From Hanleya hanleyi (lineage: Eukaryota; Mollusca; Polyplacophora; Lepidopleurida; Hanleyidae): a stretch of 64,000 nucleotides of DNA. Under the pieces are notes generated by a model. The model saw only the letters and a list, made by a program, of their open reading frames with translations, was not told the origin of the DNA and did not search any database. The position numbers and the translations under genes were made by a program. Position 1 is the first letter of the stretch; the number at the start of each line of letters is the position of its first letter. The DNA lies in NCBI GenBank assembly GCA_036873755.1, contig JAVTVY010025141.1, positions 45,374 to 109,373 of the forward strand. Direction: 5' to 3'. Positions 12,201-21,585 of this stretch are shown here, piece after piece.

Positions 12201-15200
12201 CTCTCCCAGACGAGCTCTGTCCTCATCCTCCAGTCCCGTGGCCTTCAGGTGGACACTGACTAGCACACAGTCCAGACGTCTCAACTGGATGACAGAACAG
12301 ACAAACCAGTTTAACCCAGATATAATGATTACAGTTATTTCTCCTGCTGCAAAGTAACTTCTGCTTCCAACTTGTTCACTGGCCTCTCTTATACAGTCCA
12401 GCCTCACTGTATATAAAGGCTATAGTGCTGATTCTGATATATAAAGATGGGTCCTATGATGTCCCCCAAATTAATGAAAGTATATCACTCCATCCCTTTA
12501 TAAAGCTGAAAGTCTTACATAAGGAGGTTCACTCTTGGTCCAGGTCCCCCAATAACAATGTTATAGAGAGGTTACACTGTCCATAATCATATTATGCATA
12601 GTTCCTACATCACAGGCAATCTGATAATCCAGGACTTCTCGAGAACTAAATGGTGAAAATTTCCCGATATTAATCAGACACATGGTTTAATAGTTATAGC
12701 TGAATTCCTATTTGATGAAATGATGTACCTTTCCAGAACTAATGTCATGATTGTGTCAATTCACTCCCTTTTTTTATGTCATGGCATTTTCCCAGGATTT
12801 TTCCATTTTTCAGGATCTTTTAGGCCTGGCATGCCTGGATTTCAAAATCTCAAATTTCATGACTTTCTAGGTTTTCCAATCATCATGAATGCCATGGTCT
12901 ACTTTACACCGAACATGGTCAACCAGTTAAGTGCACATACTAATGAGGAATAGCCTGTACCCAAAACATAACATTATCATGTGACGAGCTGTCTTTCATT
13001 TAAAGTACCAACATGGAGTGGCCTTGTGAAGCATGCGCTTCTGATTGGCTGAGGTGCAAGTGACACACACTAGTGTCCGCACCTGTCACCTCTGAAATCA
13101 CTGAACAGTACCAATCGAATTTTATCGCTAATCATTTTAATTACTGTCCATCTGTGCAGTTCAGCTCTCTCGATAAGTTTCTTGTAATCTTTTTAGTTTC
13201 AGGATTCCCCCTCGGTAGAAATGTGGGAAACCGATTTGGTCTAGAATAATCGTTAAGTTCAGTGAGAAGAATTTGTTCTTGTCGAAAACCATAGAGCAAA
13301 TCCTGAAGCTAAAACTATTACAAGAAACAGAACTAAATCAACTGACCTTGAATACACCTAGAAATGGTTTACGTGTGAAAGCCTTCTTCCCACCACGGTG
13401 TTTCTCTAAAAGTGATGAGCTGGTCAATGAAATCTTCTGTGATTTGTCGTACAAATACCCGTTGTACTCCATGCTCTGTTAAAAAAAAAATGTTTTCGCA
13501 AGGATTTCTTGAGAGGGGGTGGTTTTCTATGCTTACTTATAAGACAGTTCAACATAGTAAAATACCATAACGGTTGGGCACTGAGAGGAGGTCATTCACA
13601 CACAACAATCCCTCCTAGCGACGCCCTTCATACATGCAAACAAATTGCCCAATTAAGCTTAAAGATATACTGGTAAACAGATAAAGTACTGTAAATGTAA
13701 AAGTAATTTGAAGATTTGATTATGTATGTGCATAAAGCAGATCAACAGAGTTGTTTGCTAAAATTCATGGAGAAGCATACTTTTCTTTATACTGAACACA
13801 CTCTTCCGTTCTGAGGGTTTTTCTATAATATAACAACTAATATGTATGTAGCATAGTTTGCAGTTTTATTATACTTCAAACAGAGAAAATGGGTTTTCTT
13901 TTCATCACCGTACCCGAAACATCCTGCCAACAGCTTCGGAAGTCACACATTCCCATGAGCCTTTATGGCCTTTCCACCTTTTAACATTGGGCAGAACAGG
14001 ATGATTGAGCTCATCACAGATCTGTTTAAAACAAAAAGTATTATTGAATGTTCCACCTACATGTATTAACCCCTGCACGAAGCTGTGTAAACCTTTAGTA
14101 CAAATCTAGTCACTTTACATGCACTCACATAAATACTTATAGTTTTGCTAGTTTGTACATGCCCTCTTGTGGGCGTTTTTGTACAATAAATTCAATTGAA
14201 TTGAACAACATCTCATTTTTTTTCTACAAAAATTGATATGGAATAGAATTTTTTAACTCAATAAAACAGATATGCATACTGTAACCTCTGACCTGACACG
14301 TCAGAGTCTGATTACTACATGTACATGTCATATAATATCGATTAGTCGATTGTTTCGGACGTTGTATTTTAACGTGTGTTGCAAAACAAAATGGGTATGA
14401 TGACATCACGACGTCAACAAAGGCATTACGGTTTAGCTTTGTGATGTTGTTGGCATTACAATCATGAATGGAAATATGTCTATCAGAGGGGTAGAAAATG
14501 TACGTAGTCTAGACTCCGATCTCCAAACTTCCTCTTTTGTGGAAGCTGAGGTGGCCGAGTGGTCTAGGCTGCTTGCATTTACTGCTGGCGATTTGGTGCC
14601 AAAATCTGAGGACGCGGGTTCGAGTCTCGCACGGGACCGACCCATCCAGCACTAGTATTGTGCTTTACTGAGAAAGTGCCATCCTAAAAATAATCGGATA
14701 TAAATGGAAATGTTGCCTGGAACATTTGCTACAATTGCTCGATGAGACTCCAATGTCACTGATCAGGAGGTCCCGACATTCGCAGTTTCTGAACAAGCAT
14801 GATAATGGAGGGATTCACGTGCGAGTTTTTAAAACTTTGACCATTCCCCAAAACAGTAAACCACAAAAATAACATATTACAACAACTCAGCATAAAATAA
14901 TGTATGTATTAAAGGTAAAGATATTCTTTGTCAATCTTTTAATTAGAATCAATCAATGCCAAATTTGAGGACACATTTCAGTCAGTCTTTATGTTATTTG
15001 ATCACTCACTGAAATCAAGAAAATAAAGAAATAATACATTATCTGCAGGACCTTTGAAATTACTAACTTCCTGTTCTAATAAAATGGATCACCCCCTTGA
15101 TGGTGAAATGTGGTTTTTCAAATTAAAAATTCCCCCATTTCTAACTTCGAATTTTTTAAAAAGCTTCAGAATTGTCTCTGACATTGTCTGAGCATTTCTG

Positions 15201-18200
15201 TAACGCATATATGGCTGGCATGTACAGCTGCAGCAGGTTATTATATTACACACATGAGAAACTAACCAGACATGCAGCAGATGATATGAATTACTTTGTA
15301 GATTGCACAAGTTAAAACAGACTTGCAACCAACTGCTAGAACTCTGATTTCAAGCGGAGCCAGGCTACAGATGTTTTGTATAATCGTGACAACGTGTATG
15401 TATAGGCCAGTCCATGGACATGATGGAGCAAGAAGATAACTGTTACAACTATGATCCAGTTTTGGCAAAAAAAAAGTTGTTTTCTTCAGGCAAAACTTGG
15501 TTCAAATGAAATACATATTGGTGTACTCTCCCCACAGCCTTTTGGTTCCATACACTCTATCTCCAATCTGCTGTGTAACTCACACTATTGTGAGACGTAC
15601 ATGTAACAAACTCATATAATTGAAAGCTCTGGTTATGTTTTCCACACAATATCCATGGCGAGCCTAAATGCTTACTCTTCTAATTAGTCAATCAATCAAT
15701 GCTCATATCACTTAATATGATCAATCTTCCTGTGGTATAATTAGATCTTGCTACATGTACATGTACAGTGTATGACCATGAGGTCGGGGGTCCTAGCAAA
15801 TTTAGTTTGGCCCAACAAGATATTGGACAACTTTACCACACACACCACGCACCATACTTTTATGATGTGCTACATTTAGCTCTCTTTTGACCAGTTAATG
15901 GGAAGTTTGGTTTGTCTGGAGCGAGATTTCAGTCTTATTCCATAGACCGGCCAATAGGCTAGGCCATCTATGGGCATAGAGTAATTTTAGCAATGATACT
16001 TTTACATGAACAAGATTATCTGATGTAACCATGCCCTGCCTCATACCACAGAATGTTTGTTACAAAGATATGACATTTCACCATCATGTCTATGGGTAGG
16101 GATTGCTCAAGTCCCACAGGAACTCTGGAGAAATTTAGGTTTAAGGAGTCTCATTTTGAAAGACCAAGAGACTCCCAGCTATCTGAAAGCATAATGCAAG
16201 AATATTTTTCTAATGAGACATTTCCCCACACTTGGACATTTCCCATTCGGACATAATTTCCCCACCTGGATATTAATTCTAGGACATTTCCCCATTTCCT
16301 CACCCAGGACATTTCTCCACCTGAACATTTCCCCACCTCTATATAATTTGACGAAGTGTTTCTAACTAATATAGAGAAAAGTGTTGCAAATGTTTTTCAT
16401 GAAAAAATCAATGTGTCTGACCTCTTTCAAATATTTGAGATACAGGACCTGTTGCATGTAATTCTTTAATTTTGATATTCACATGTGTATGTATTGGACA
16501 TGTTGGAATACCATGAATACTGTGTTAATCCATGAGTTCATCATAACTAAGTTTCCATTCTGATAATTGAGCAACTGTATTTGTTTTGTATTCTTCATAC
16601 TCAATGAAAACTACAACATGTAAATGTGCCATGGATGTGAGATCACCACGAATAATTATCAAATTTAGGCCCTCGATGTGAATTTGTGGATGAACCCCTT
16701 CTACGAATGATACATGTCGACGACCCAGATACGGTGTGGTCCTTTAAAAATATTTCACAAAATGTATGTTGACAAACTACATTTGTACATCTGAAATAAT
16801 ATGCTGTATACACAGCTGCACAGTTACATTTTCATGCATAATTTTGTTCAGAATGACTCATAATGACCACCGGCATGTTACAGTCTACCACAGGCATGTT
16901 ACAGGCATACAATTACATGTATCTGTTTGCCAACTACAACCACTCCACAGCATACCAATATTCCAAAGGGCATGCACACAGGACAATTTAAGGTCATGCC
17001 AACCACAATTTGTGAATATTGTCCATACATTTAGTGTACATGTATTTGGTTATATATGTATCATACAGTAACATGTATCAAAATGTTCCTTATGTACATG
17101 TACATGTAACACTCAATATATGTTTTTTTCATTGAACTTTATATTTCCCCACATGAACAAATGAAATATCACTTTTGTCACTATTATTGTTCAAGATTAT
17201 TAACAACATATTAACCAGAGAAAGTTTGAAAGAAAATGGCCAAAATTAAACTATAATACCCTATTTCTTCTAATTTTTCGAAAAGCCGACTTAAAAGTAG
17301 AAAATATACCATCTTTATGCCAACTGAGGCTTGGGTATGTTATTTATCCCAAGAACTGAAAATATAGCTGGTGAAATTTGTAGAACTTTCGCAGAATTTC
17401 TCTCTGCAGATGCCTGAAGTTTTGCCATCTGAATAATTAGAAGAAATAAGGTACATGTACCTACCTTCTGAAGTGCCAAACGGTCCCCCAATTCTTGGAA
17501 GGCCACCAGACTGAGACTACAAAACATAATATTTGTTGCATAATTATTCTGTTAAAATATCTAGTATGAAATGTGAATCAATCCTGTGCGTTCAGTGGTG
17601 TTTTCATGATTAAGCCGCATAACTGTAGATAGATAAATATTTTTCACAATTATATAGATTGAATTCAAACTATTGTACATGTTGTATGTGCTTCATTTCA
17701 ACTTCTTACATGTCTTAGTATGGTACATGTATAACAAAAAAATTTCAGAGTCAGTTATTTTACTTTGCAATGGTGACCGATTCCCAGATGAGAAAAATCA
17801 GCATGAGTATCGTATGAATGTCAGGGCTTGCTTTCCACAGGAATAGAGAATCCGATGACCGCCAGCACTCTCGCAAATAATTCAGAGGAATCTAACGTAT
17901 GTATTTGTGTATAATTTTAGCAATCTGTATCAAATGTTTGGATTCCCATAGACAGGGCCTGATCTAGTCTTTTAGTTTGGGCACCCTTACATGGCGCAGT
18001 GTGTGATAAGTTATAGTGAAATAGGCCGCGATACAGGACAGTCGAGTATTAAATGGTCTAAATACAGCCTGATAACTTAATATTTGGCAATAGTGCTTGC
18101 ATTAGTATAGGTTTCAGCCTGTTCAAAGAGGGAATTTGCTAAAAAAAACAATATTTTCTTTTTTTTTCATTTGGGTGCCCAAATTCATGGCGCCCAAACC

Positions 18201-19395
18201 CATATAACAGGTTAAAAAACGGCCTGCATGAGGCCCTGATAGAGTTAGATTGCAAAATTTGTTTGGATTCCCTTTAATATTTTCCAACAAAAAGCAAGGT
18301 CTGGATATTTAGGACTTCTGACTCATCATGTTCATGTGACAGAACGGACTCCAAAATTTCAAAGGTACCATATGGTACAAGTACATACCCATTTTCGAGG
18401 ATTGTCATACACACCACATCTCTGACCCCTGGATTATCTGCCTTGTCTATGTTACACTGCTGTAAATTCCATGAGCCGATGCGGATGGCGTGTCTATTTT
18501 TATATTTAAAGTCGTACATTTCCACCTCTGACCTTGTGGGCTTCGTGATGAAAGGTCCCAAAATATCCTGTAATAAGTCACTCTGCGATTCAGTCAATGA
18601 TAAGTTCAGTTTTCCTGCCACACTGTTGTCAAGATTATTGCGAGTCGTGTTGGCGTTACTATCACCTGCCCCAGACAGTTCGTGTAAATTAGACTTATTG
18701 CGAAGACCCCCATTTGCATGAGGTGTATTGGTAGTGTGTCCACCATGAGATGCCCCCGATGACGTCGAAGACGTTTCGCCTGTGTCTGCCAACGTCATCT
18801 GGTGTCGAACCGATCCCAAGAGGGCGGGGCCTATACCCTTCACCTTGACTAGTTCCTCGACTGTCTTGAACGGCCCTTTCTTATCCCTGTACGAGACAAT
18901 ATTTTCTGCTATAACCTGCCCAATGCCCTTCACCTTCATCAACTGGAAAACATTTGCTGTGTTCACATTCACAAGCCGTGGTTGACCATTGCTCCTGTAT
19001 GCAAGATCTTGGTTGCTGCTCTCCGGGGAACTCCCATGGGAACTTCCGCTTTTCTTATTTGACACAGTAATCTCTGGTCGTATCTGGCTTAATTTCGTAG
19101 CACCGACACCAGACACGAGTGCCAAGTCCTCCACTTTCTTGAATCCCCCGATGCGTCGTCGATAATCGACGATGTGCTGTGCAGTTACCCTGTTGATTCC
19201 TGGAAGTGTCATTAGCTCCTCCTCCGTGGCAGTGTTGATGTTGAGCAAGTTTGTTGTCGAGTCGACATCCTCGGCTAGGAGGGACAGATTGAATGCGGCA
19301 CTGATATTCCGGCGATGGCCCTTTTCCTTCGGCGTGCTGGCGTGATTCGCCTGGAATTCACGCCGAGGGATACAACAGCTATTTACACCACCCAT
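6051..19395 (-). CDS. EEPD1: EEPD1: endonuclease/exonuclease/phosphatase family domain-containing protein 1, 8 exons
   Basis: In vertebrates EEPD1 is an HhH plus EEP-fold nuclease that acts at stalled replication forks; a membrane role in sterol efflux is also described. Exons: 19395-18389, 17516-17465, 14021-13914, 13475-13347, 12284-12149, 11334-11281, 10034-9894, 6232-6051. All introns are GT-AG with consistent phases, giving 602 residues (human about 569, from memory). The start MGGVNSCC is preferred over an upstream in-frame ATG because Gly2 with Cys7/Cys8 matches an acylated N-terminus. Two helix-hairpin-helix repeats lie at about 50-110 and 140-201, each opening V/I-NTA and closing with VGAT or KGIGP. 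The EEP domain starts near 303. Catalytic positions seen are N310 (WNLQ), E344 (QELGD), H444 (VHL), D487/N489 (GDFN), D529 (YDNIW) and D569-H570 (SDH). A 75-residue low-complexity linker (205-280) separates the halves. Introns carry many mobile elements; no disabling change was found. Confidence 0.95.
6794..7282 (+). mobile_element. Penelope-like retroelement fragment with 122-bp inverted arms
   Basis: A 489-bp block bounded by near-perfect inverted arms (6794-6915 and 7161-7282). The right arm is the natural 3' end of the GIY-YIG ORF plus about 30 bp of downstream sequence; the left arm is its reverse complement. 5'-truncated PLE copies with partial inverted end duplications are a known class. 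It lies in the last EEPD1 intron, antisense to EEPD1. The reverse transcriptase part is absent. Confidence 0.8.
6916..7252 (+). pseudogene. Penelope-like GIY-YIG endonuclease domain, 5'-truncated
   Basis: Residual ORF of about 111 residues to TAA at 7250-7252. The PLE-type GIY-YIG core reads NVIYLITCTLCSKQYVGET, with a Cys-x2-Cys pair between the 'GIY' (VIY) and 'YIG' (YVG) strands. RTFHERIREHLND (arginine motif), HFWSRGHS, and a C-terminal LRRQREVHWIYQL helix follow. In intact PLEs this domain follows an RT domain and nicks DNA for target-primed reverse transcription. Here no RT is present, and the apparent ATG at 6860 lies in the antisense arm, so it is not a natural start. Non-functional remnant. 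Confidence 0.8.
7290..7552 (+). promoter_or_regulatory. Repeated CRE/ATF-like motifs upstream of the zinc-finger ORF
   Basis: A ~150-bp stretch (7370-7520) repeats a degenerate ~30-bp phrase, TTAACCTTTATGACG then AACGTC, at least four times. It contains a full TGACGTCA-type site (near 7480) and several TTATGACGT/AACGTC half-sites. It ends about 30 bp before the likely start codon at 7553. This looks like a compact enhancer/promoter for bZIP (CREB/ATF) factors; binding is inference. Confidence 0.45.
7553..8083 (+). CDS. Small intronless C2H2-type zinc-finger protein
   Basis: A 176-residue ORF. The start at 7553 is chosen because zinc finger 1 begins at residue 6 and the upstream in-frame extension is low-complexity. 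Finger 1 uses C6, C9, H22 and H27. Finger 2 uses C35, C38, H51 and C55, so it is a C2HC variant. Fingers are joined by a short basic linker, and basic residues (RKRDFHRHH) suggest DNA binding. Residues 60-155 are Ser/Thr/Pro-rich. The end, FDPINWIELLDDLMT, is acidic and hydrophobic like a transactivation segment. Lack of introns and position inside an EEPD1 intron, between a PLE fragment and a hammerhead motif, suggest it was carried by or retroposed with mobile DNA. The reading frame is intact. Family unknown to me. Confidence 0.65.
   Translation: MEKRACKICGKLYTDRSSLSRHIRIVHHKRGFTKCNFCDKQFARKRDFHRHHYKCFTTHFSLEDNRQSTTGCSPQPTGRKVTTVDASTSTTSLKPAETQPFSLLPSLPPTNNGLATILPVTNTTTLDTSTMDTPISDAIGLAMRTANIDASPSSPPASLPDFDPINWIELLDDLMT
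8330..8530 (+). promoter_or_regulatory. GGCCA iteron cluster and TATA box ahead of the hammerhead motif
   Basis: About ten GGCCA motifs, several as ACCGGCCATC, lie between 8338 and 8487 with irregular spacing. They are followed by a TATA stretch (TATATATAG, about 8507-8515) roughly 20 bp before the hammerhead region. The order is that of an upstream activating region plus core promoter, which suggests a transcript whose 5' part would contain the ribozyme. Confidence 0.45.
8536..8575 (+). ncRNA. Minimal type I hammerhead ribozyme motif
   Basis: All core elements are present in 40 nt. Stem I is AGCCT (8536-8540) with AGGCT (8571-8575), five perfect pairs. The core box is CTGAAGA (8541-8547), matching CUGANGA. 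Stem II is GATC/GATC closing an ACCCA loop (8548-8560). The second core box is GAA (8561-8563). Stem III is the self-complementary ACCGGT, which allows one or two pairs in the monomer or a full duplex in a dimer. The cleavage-site C is 8570. Minimal hammerheads with tiny stem III are known in Penelope-like elements and retrozymes, and a PLE fragment lies 1.3 kb upstream on the same strand. Activity is untested. Confidence 0.7.
8738..8975 (-). mobile_element. 5S-rRNA-derived SINE with (TCAC)n tail
   Basis: Read on the minus strand, the head (8974-8871) resembles 5S rRNA over about 100 nt. It includes CTCGTCGGATCACCGAAGTT, then AAGCAGCGTTGAGCTCGG, then the near-invariant TACTTGGATGGGTGACG, and ends GGGTGCTGTA after a ~12-nt deletion. 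These segments cover the 5S internal promoter (box A, IE, box C). The body continues to the conserved tail GTTGAAAACGACGTTAAATC and a (TCAC)n simple repeat at 8738-8756. Such heads define the SINE3 class. It lies in the last EEPD1 intron in the gene's orientation. Confidence 0.8.
9440..9845. repeat. Degenerate satellite-like repeat related to array C
   Basis: Two diverged units carry the phrase ATATCCACATACCAA-TTGGAG (near 9667 and 9810) and a CGCCATCTATGGGCAGATG-like segment. These correspond to the TACCAAATTTGAGAAGAATC and GGCGCCACCT phrases of the 48.8-50.8 kb array. It ends about 50 bp from EEPD1 exon 7. Confidence 0.5.
9894..10034 (-). CDS. EEPD1: EEPD1 exon 7
   Basis: 141 nt, acceptor CGTTTCTTCAG, donor ACAG/GTGGGT, phase 1/1. 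It encodes 47 residues including DTFTNVSTANPDGSKSYDNI, with the YDNIW motif. A degenerate satellite-like repeat ends only about 55 bp beyond its donor. Confidence 0.93.
10590..10610. repeat. (AT)n microsatellite
   Basis: A short (TA)n run of about ten repeats in EEPD1 intron 6. Confidence 0.8.
11281..11334 (-). CDS. EEPD1: EEPD1 exon 6
   Basis: A 54-nt exon, acceptor CCTGTTTCAG, donor CAAG/GTAAGC, phase 1/1. It encodes GEHDVMILGDFNLSPGAQ, carrying the catalytic GDFN motif. Human EEPD1 (from memory) has GDFG here; this copy keeps the canonical asparagine. Confidence 0.93.
11690..11965 (-). mobile_element. tRNA-derived SINE
   Basis: On the minus strand the head (about 11963-11874) looks like a long-variable-arm tRNA (Ser/Leu type). 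It has box A TTGGCCGAGTGGTC and box B GGGTTCGAGCCC, about 60 bp apart. The body contains the phrase GGTTCTCTCCGGGTACTCTG followed by GCTTCCTCCACC, typical of invertebrate SINE bodies. It is inserted in EEPD1 intron 5. I saw no target duplication. Confidence 0.6.
12149..12284 (-). CDS. EEPD1: EEPD1 exon 5
   Basis: 136 nt, entering in phase 0 after TCATCCAG and leaving in phase 1 at TCAG/GTAATC. It encodes LRRLDCVLVSVHLKATG followed by an acidic helix (EDEDRARLGEEV). The histidine of VHL is the conserved EEP motif. Confidence 0.93.
13347..13475 (-). CDS. EEPD1: EEPD1 exon 4
   Basis: 129 nt, phase 0/0, acceptor TTTTTTTTTTAACAG, donor AAG/GTCAGT. It encodes 43 residues beginning SMEYNGYLYD and ending PFLGVFK. 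This is the variable part of the EEP domain, between the QEL and HL motifs. Confidence 0.9.
13914..14021 (-). CDS. EEPD1: EEPD1 exon 3
   Basis: 108 nt, phase 0 at both ends, acceptor TTTAAACAG, donor CGG/GTACGG. It encodes 36 residues including ELNHPVLPNVKRWKG, the conserved LNQP-P-KWKG segment of the family. Confidence 0.93.
14540..14645 (+). other. tRNA-like sequence (SINE head or tRNA pseudogene)
   Basis: It contains box A GTGGCCGAGTGGTCTAGGCT and box B GCGGGTTCGAGTCTCGC with a pairable T stem. The segments that should form the acceptor stem (GCTGAGG and ACGGGAC) do not pair, so it is not an intact tRNA gene. The long middle region suggests a class II (Ser/Leu-like) ancestor. It is in EEPD1 intron 2, opposite in strand to the gene. 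Confidence 0.55.
15000..15115. mobile_element. Pogo-like MITE relic, copy 3
   Basis: It matches the family interior (AATAAAGAAATAATACATTA, then CTAATAAAATGGATCACCC, then GGTGAAATG). Both termini are eroded. It lies in EEPD1 intron 2. Confidence 0.4.
16216..16340. repeat. Short tandem repeat, GGACATTTCCCCACCT-like
   Basis: Six imperfect iterations of a ~16-20 bp phrase around GACATTTCCCCACC. It gives spurious Trp/Gly-rich open frames on the minus strand. It lies in EEPD1 intron 2. Confidence 0.65.
17465..17516 (-). CDS. EEPD1: EEPD1 exon 2
   Basis: A 52-nt exon between TTTTGTAG and AAG/GTAGGT, entering in phase 2 and leaving in phase 0. It encodes LSLVAFQELGDRLALQK, which contains the catalytic glutamate of the QEL motif. 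Confidence 0.93.
18389..19395 (-). CDS. EEPD1: EEPD1 exon 1 (start, both HhH repeats, start of EEP domain)
   Basis: 1,007 nt encoding residues 1-335 plus two bases of G336, ending AATGG/GTATGT. It carries the whole N-terminal region, both HhH repeats and the first EEP motif (SWNLQ). The segment WNLQQCNIDKADNPGVRDVV is the clearest family signature. The open frame runs past the donor, but that tail has no family similarity and is intron. Confidence 0.95.
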
Positions 19396-20315
19396 TTTCT
19401 CAAGATAATAATTATACTGAAATTTCTGTTCCAAAACTGTATATTCCGGCAAAAATGGGATCACCAATCGCTATCCCATATTTATTTGGTATTTTCCTCA
19501 CGATCAACTCGGTAATCCAGTACAGGTAAATCCAGTAGATTTCAACGACCTATCCACCACTCATATTTGCCGTATACATGTAGCCTGATGCGATAGCCAT
19601 ATCAAAACTACCTGCTCATTTTACGGCAATTCAAGACGCCAAGTTTACCAACAGACATTTCAACATAGAATGCAGTAGTTTCCAGTCTTTATCAAGCGGT
19701 GCGGACTAAACACCTGTCCATGGTGTTTGTATGGTAGATGCACAAATATTAACATGCACTTCCCCCCAGGCTGATATGGCTGCTGTTCCTGTTACCATAG
19801 AAACAGTGTCACCTGAAAAAACAAGGGGAAACCAGGATGTAAACAACAGGAAAAGTAATCAAAACATAAATAAAGCCCAGACTACATGTATGTTAAATAC
19901 ACACCAAACTAAAAGTCTGAAGTCAAAGCTGGAACTCAATATTACACTAAAAACAACATATATGAGGTTTATACAAACAACCGATGACATAACATTTAGT
20001 TTTATGTACATGTGTAACATTATAGTTCAGTTAAATCTACAGGAAAGTATACAACATTTATCCAACACCACAAAATGTCACACTCAACATGCTCAAGGTT
20101 ATTTCACTCTGACATATATTATATGGTGACAGCCAGTTTCGTTAATGAAGGAAGCCCCCGTCAGCAAGTAACCATGGCAATGGATTATTTTTTGATGGAA
20201 AACCATGACGACTCATGAATGTTGATTGACAAAAAAAAGGTACCAAGAAAATTATGCTCATACACAGAGAATGAACATATTTATACCTCTAAGTATCACA
20301 TGTAATAGTTGATTA
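19396..20315. other. EEPD1 5' flank, no clear core promoter
   Basis: Upstream of the EEPD1 start codon on the minus strand. No TATA box or CpG cluster stands out, and a 5' untranslated exon could lie here. ORFs on the plus strand look like chance. Confidence 0.4.
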
Positions 20316-20541
20316 CAGTAATCCCTCTAATAACTCAATCACCTACCAATACTGGAGACAAAATTCAATCGGTGGTTCTAATAAATTTGATCGCCCTCTA
20401 AAATCATTGAAATAACAAAGAAATAAGGGATTTTATTCACGATTTTGAACCATATTGTCAACCGGTTCTAATATTTGATCACCCCAAGATTTATGGTGGA
20501 AAATTTCACTTTCTTTGACTGAATTATTGGAGAGATTACAG
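20316..20541. mobile_element. Pogo/Tigger-like MITE, copy 4 (best left end)
   Basis: It begins TA/CAGTAATCCCTCTAATAACT and ends near GAATTATTGGAGAGATTAC. The interior contains TTTGATCGCCCTCTAAAATC and TTTGATCACCCC. The length, about 226 bp, is close to copy 1. It sits 0.9 kb upstream of EEPD1. Confidence 0.65.
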
Positions 20542-21337
20542 AACAGATGTATGAAAGTAAACCGTTACACTTACCCGACAGTCAAATGAACAAATGTAAG
20601 CTAACAGACAAATACTCTTCCTTTAGAGAATATTCTGAATGCTTGAGCACCCACTTAATATGTGTACGTAATCACCATACATGTGCGTGTGTGTGTGCGT
20701 GTGTGAATTGTGGGGGGAGTTGACATCTTGTTGCCTCTTGGCTAGGCCTGTTTACTTTTTACAGCGTCACATACCAGTAGATTCCATTTCTTCCCTGTCA
20801 TAAGGCAATAATACAGGTAGAGTAAACATGGGTTAGCTTTTCCCAGGTCTCTACATGTGTACCTCACTGACTAAGAATGGGACCCTACATACATGTACAA
20901 AAGAATACACCTTCTCAACAATTAAATTATTAAAATTGTATTATGTGCCTTGGCATATATTTCAGCGGACTACAGAATACATGTATATATTAAGAGCCTA
21001 GTTTCAGGTCCACCTGCCCGTCCACACCCCTTTTCAAAAGTGACTTTTGCCCCCCCCCCCCCTCCCCCACCCCACCTTCACAAGTACGATACTTGTCTAC
21101 ACTGAGGAAATATTTTGAAATAATGGTAGGTATACCAAGCATATCAAAGGGGGCCTCTCTGTATTTAGCATTTCTGCTGCCTACATTTATCATTGCACAT
21201 GCACTGTGTTGAATCTAATGATTTTTCTGTCTTTCTTTCATCAGTGATGAGGTTGAGTATTTATGTGGATTCACTTTAATATGGTGCCACTAGAGGTGAA
21301 AACGATGAATTTTTTCTGTATGAAGATAAAAAATATT
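20542..21337. other. Intergenic with simple repeats
   Basis: Contains a (GT)n microsatellite at about 20690-20705 and a C-run near 21050-21065. No gene is supported. Confidence 0.5.
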
Positions 21338-21341
21338 TTAA

Positions 21342-21585
21342 CCCTCTCTGTACCGTATCGGTACAATTGTACCGATAGAAATAAAGTTCAATAATTGCCG
21401 GTCATTGGCATGAAGAAATGAAGAATTTCTAGACAAGTATTTTCATCATATTATCTATTGTTCGAAAGCTTGGAGTATGGTCTTTGAAACTACGTAGGCG
21501 GTGATAAGTATATCTTCGCTTCATTCATGTTCATGACAGTTTTGATACCAGCTTGGAACCGTTAAAAATGCCGGTACAGAGGGAG
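21342..21585. mobile_element. piggyBac-like MITE with TTAA duplication
   Basis: A 244-bp unit flanked by TTAA on both sides (21338-21341, 21586-21589). Termini CCCTCTCTGTACCG (left) and complement CTCCCTCTGTACCG (right) pair at 12 of 14 positions. TTAA targets and C-rich termini fit piggyBac. No transposase. Confidence 0.65.

Noticed and set aside
14540..14645. An intact tRNA gene
   Set aside because: Boxes A and B are good but the acceptor stem does not pair and the anticodon arm is unclear. Kept only as tRNA-like.
18274..18388. Extension of EEPD1 exon 1 past the donor
   Set aside because: The frame stays open, but family similarity stops exactly at AATGG/GTATGT and continues in exon 2.
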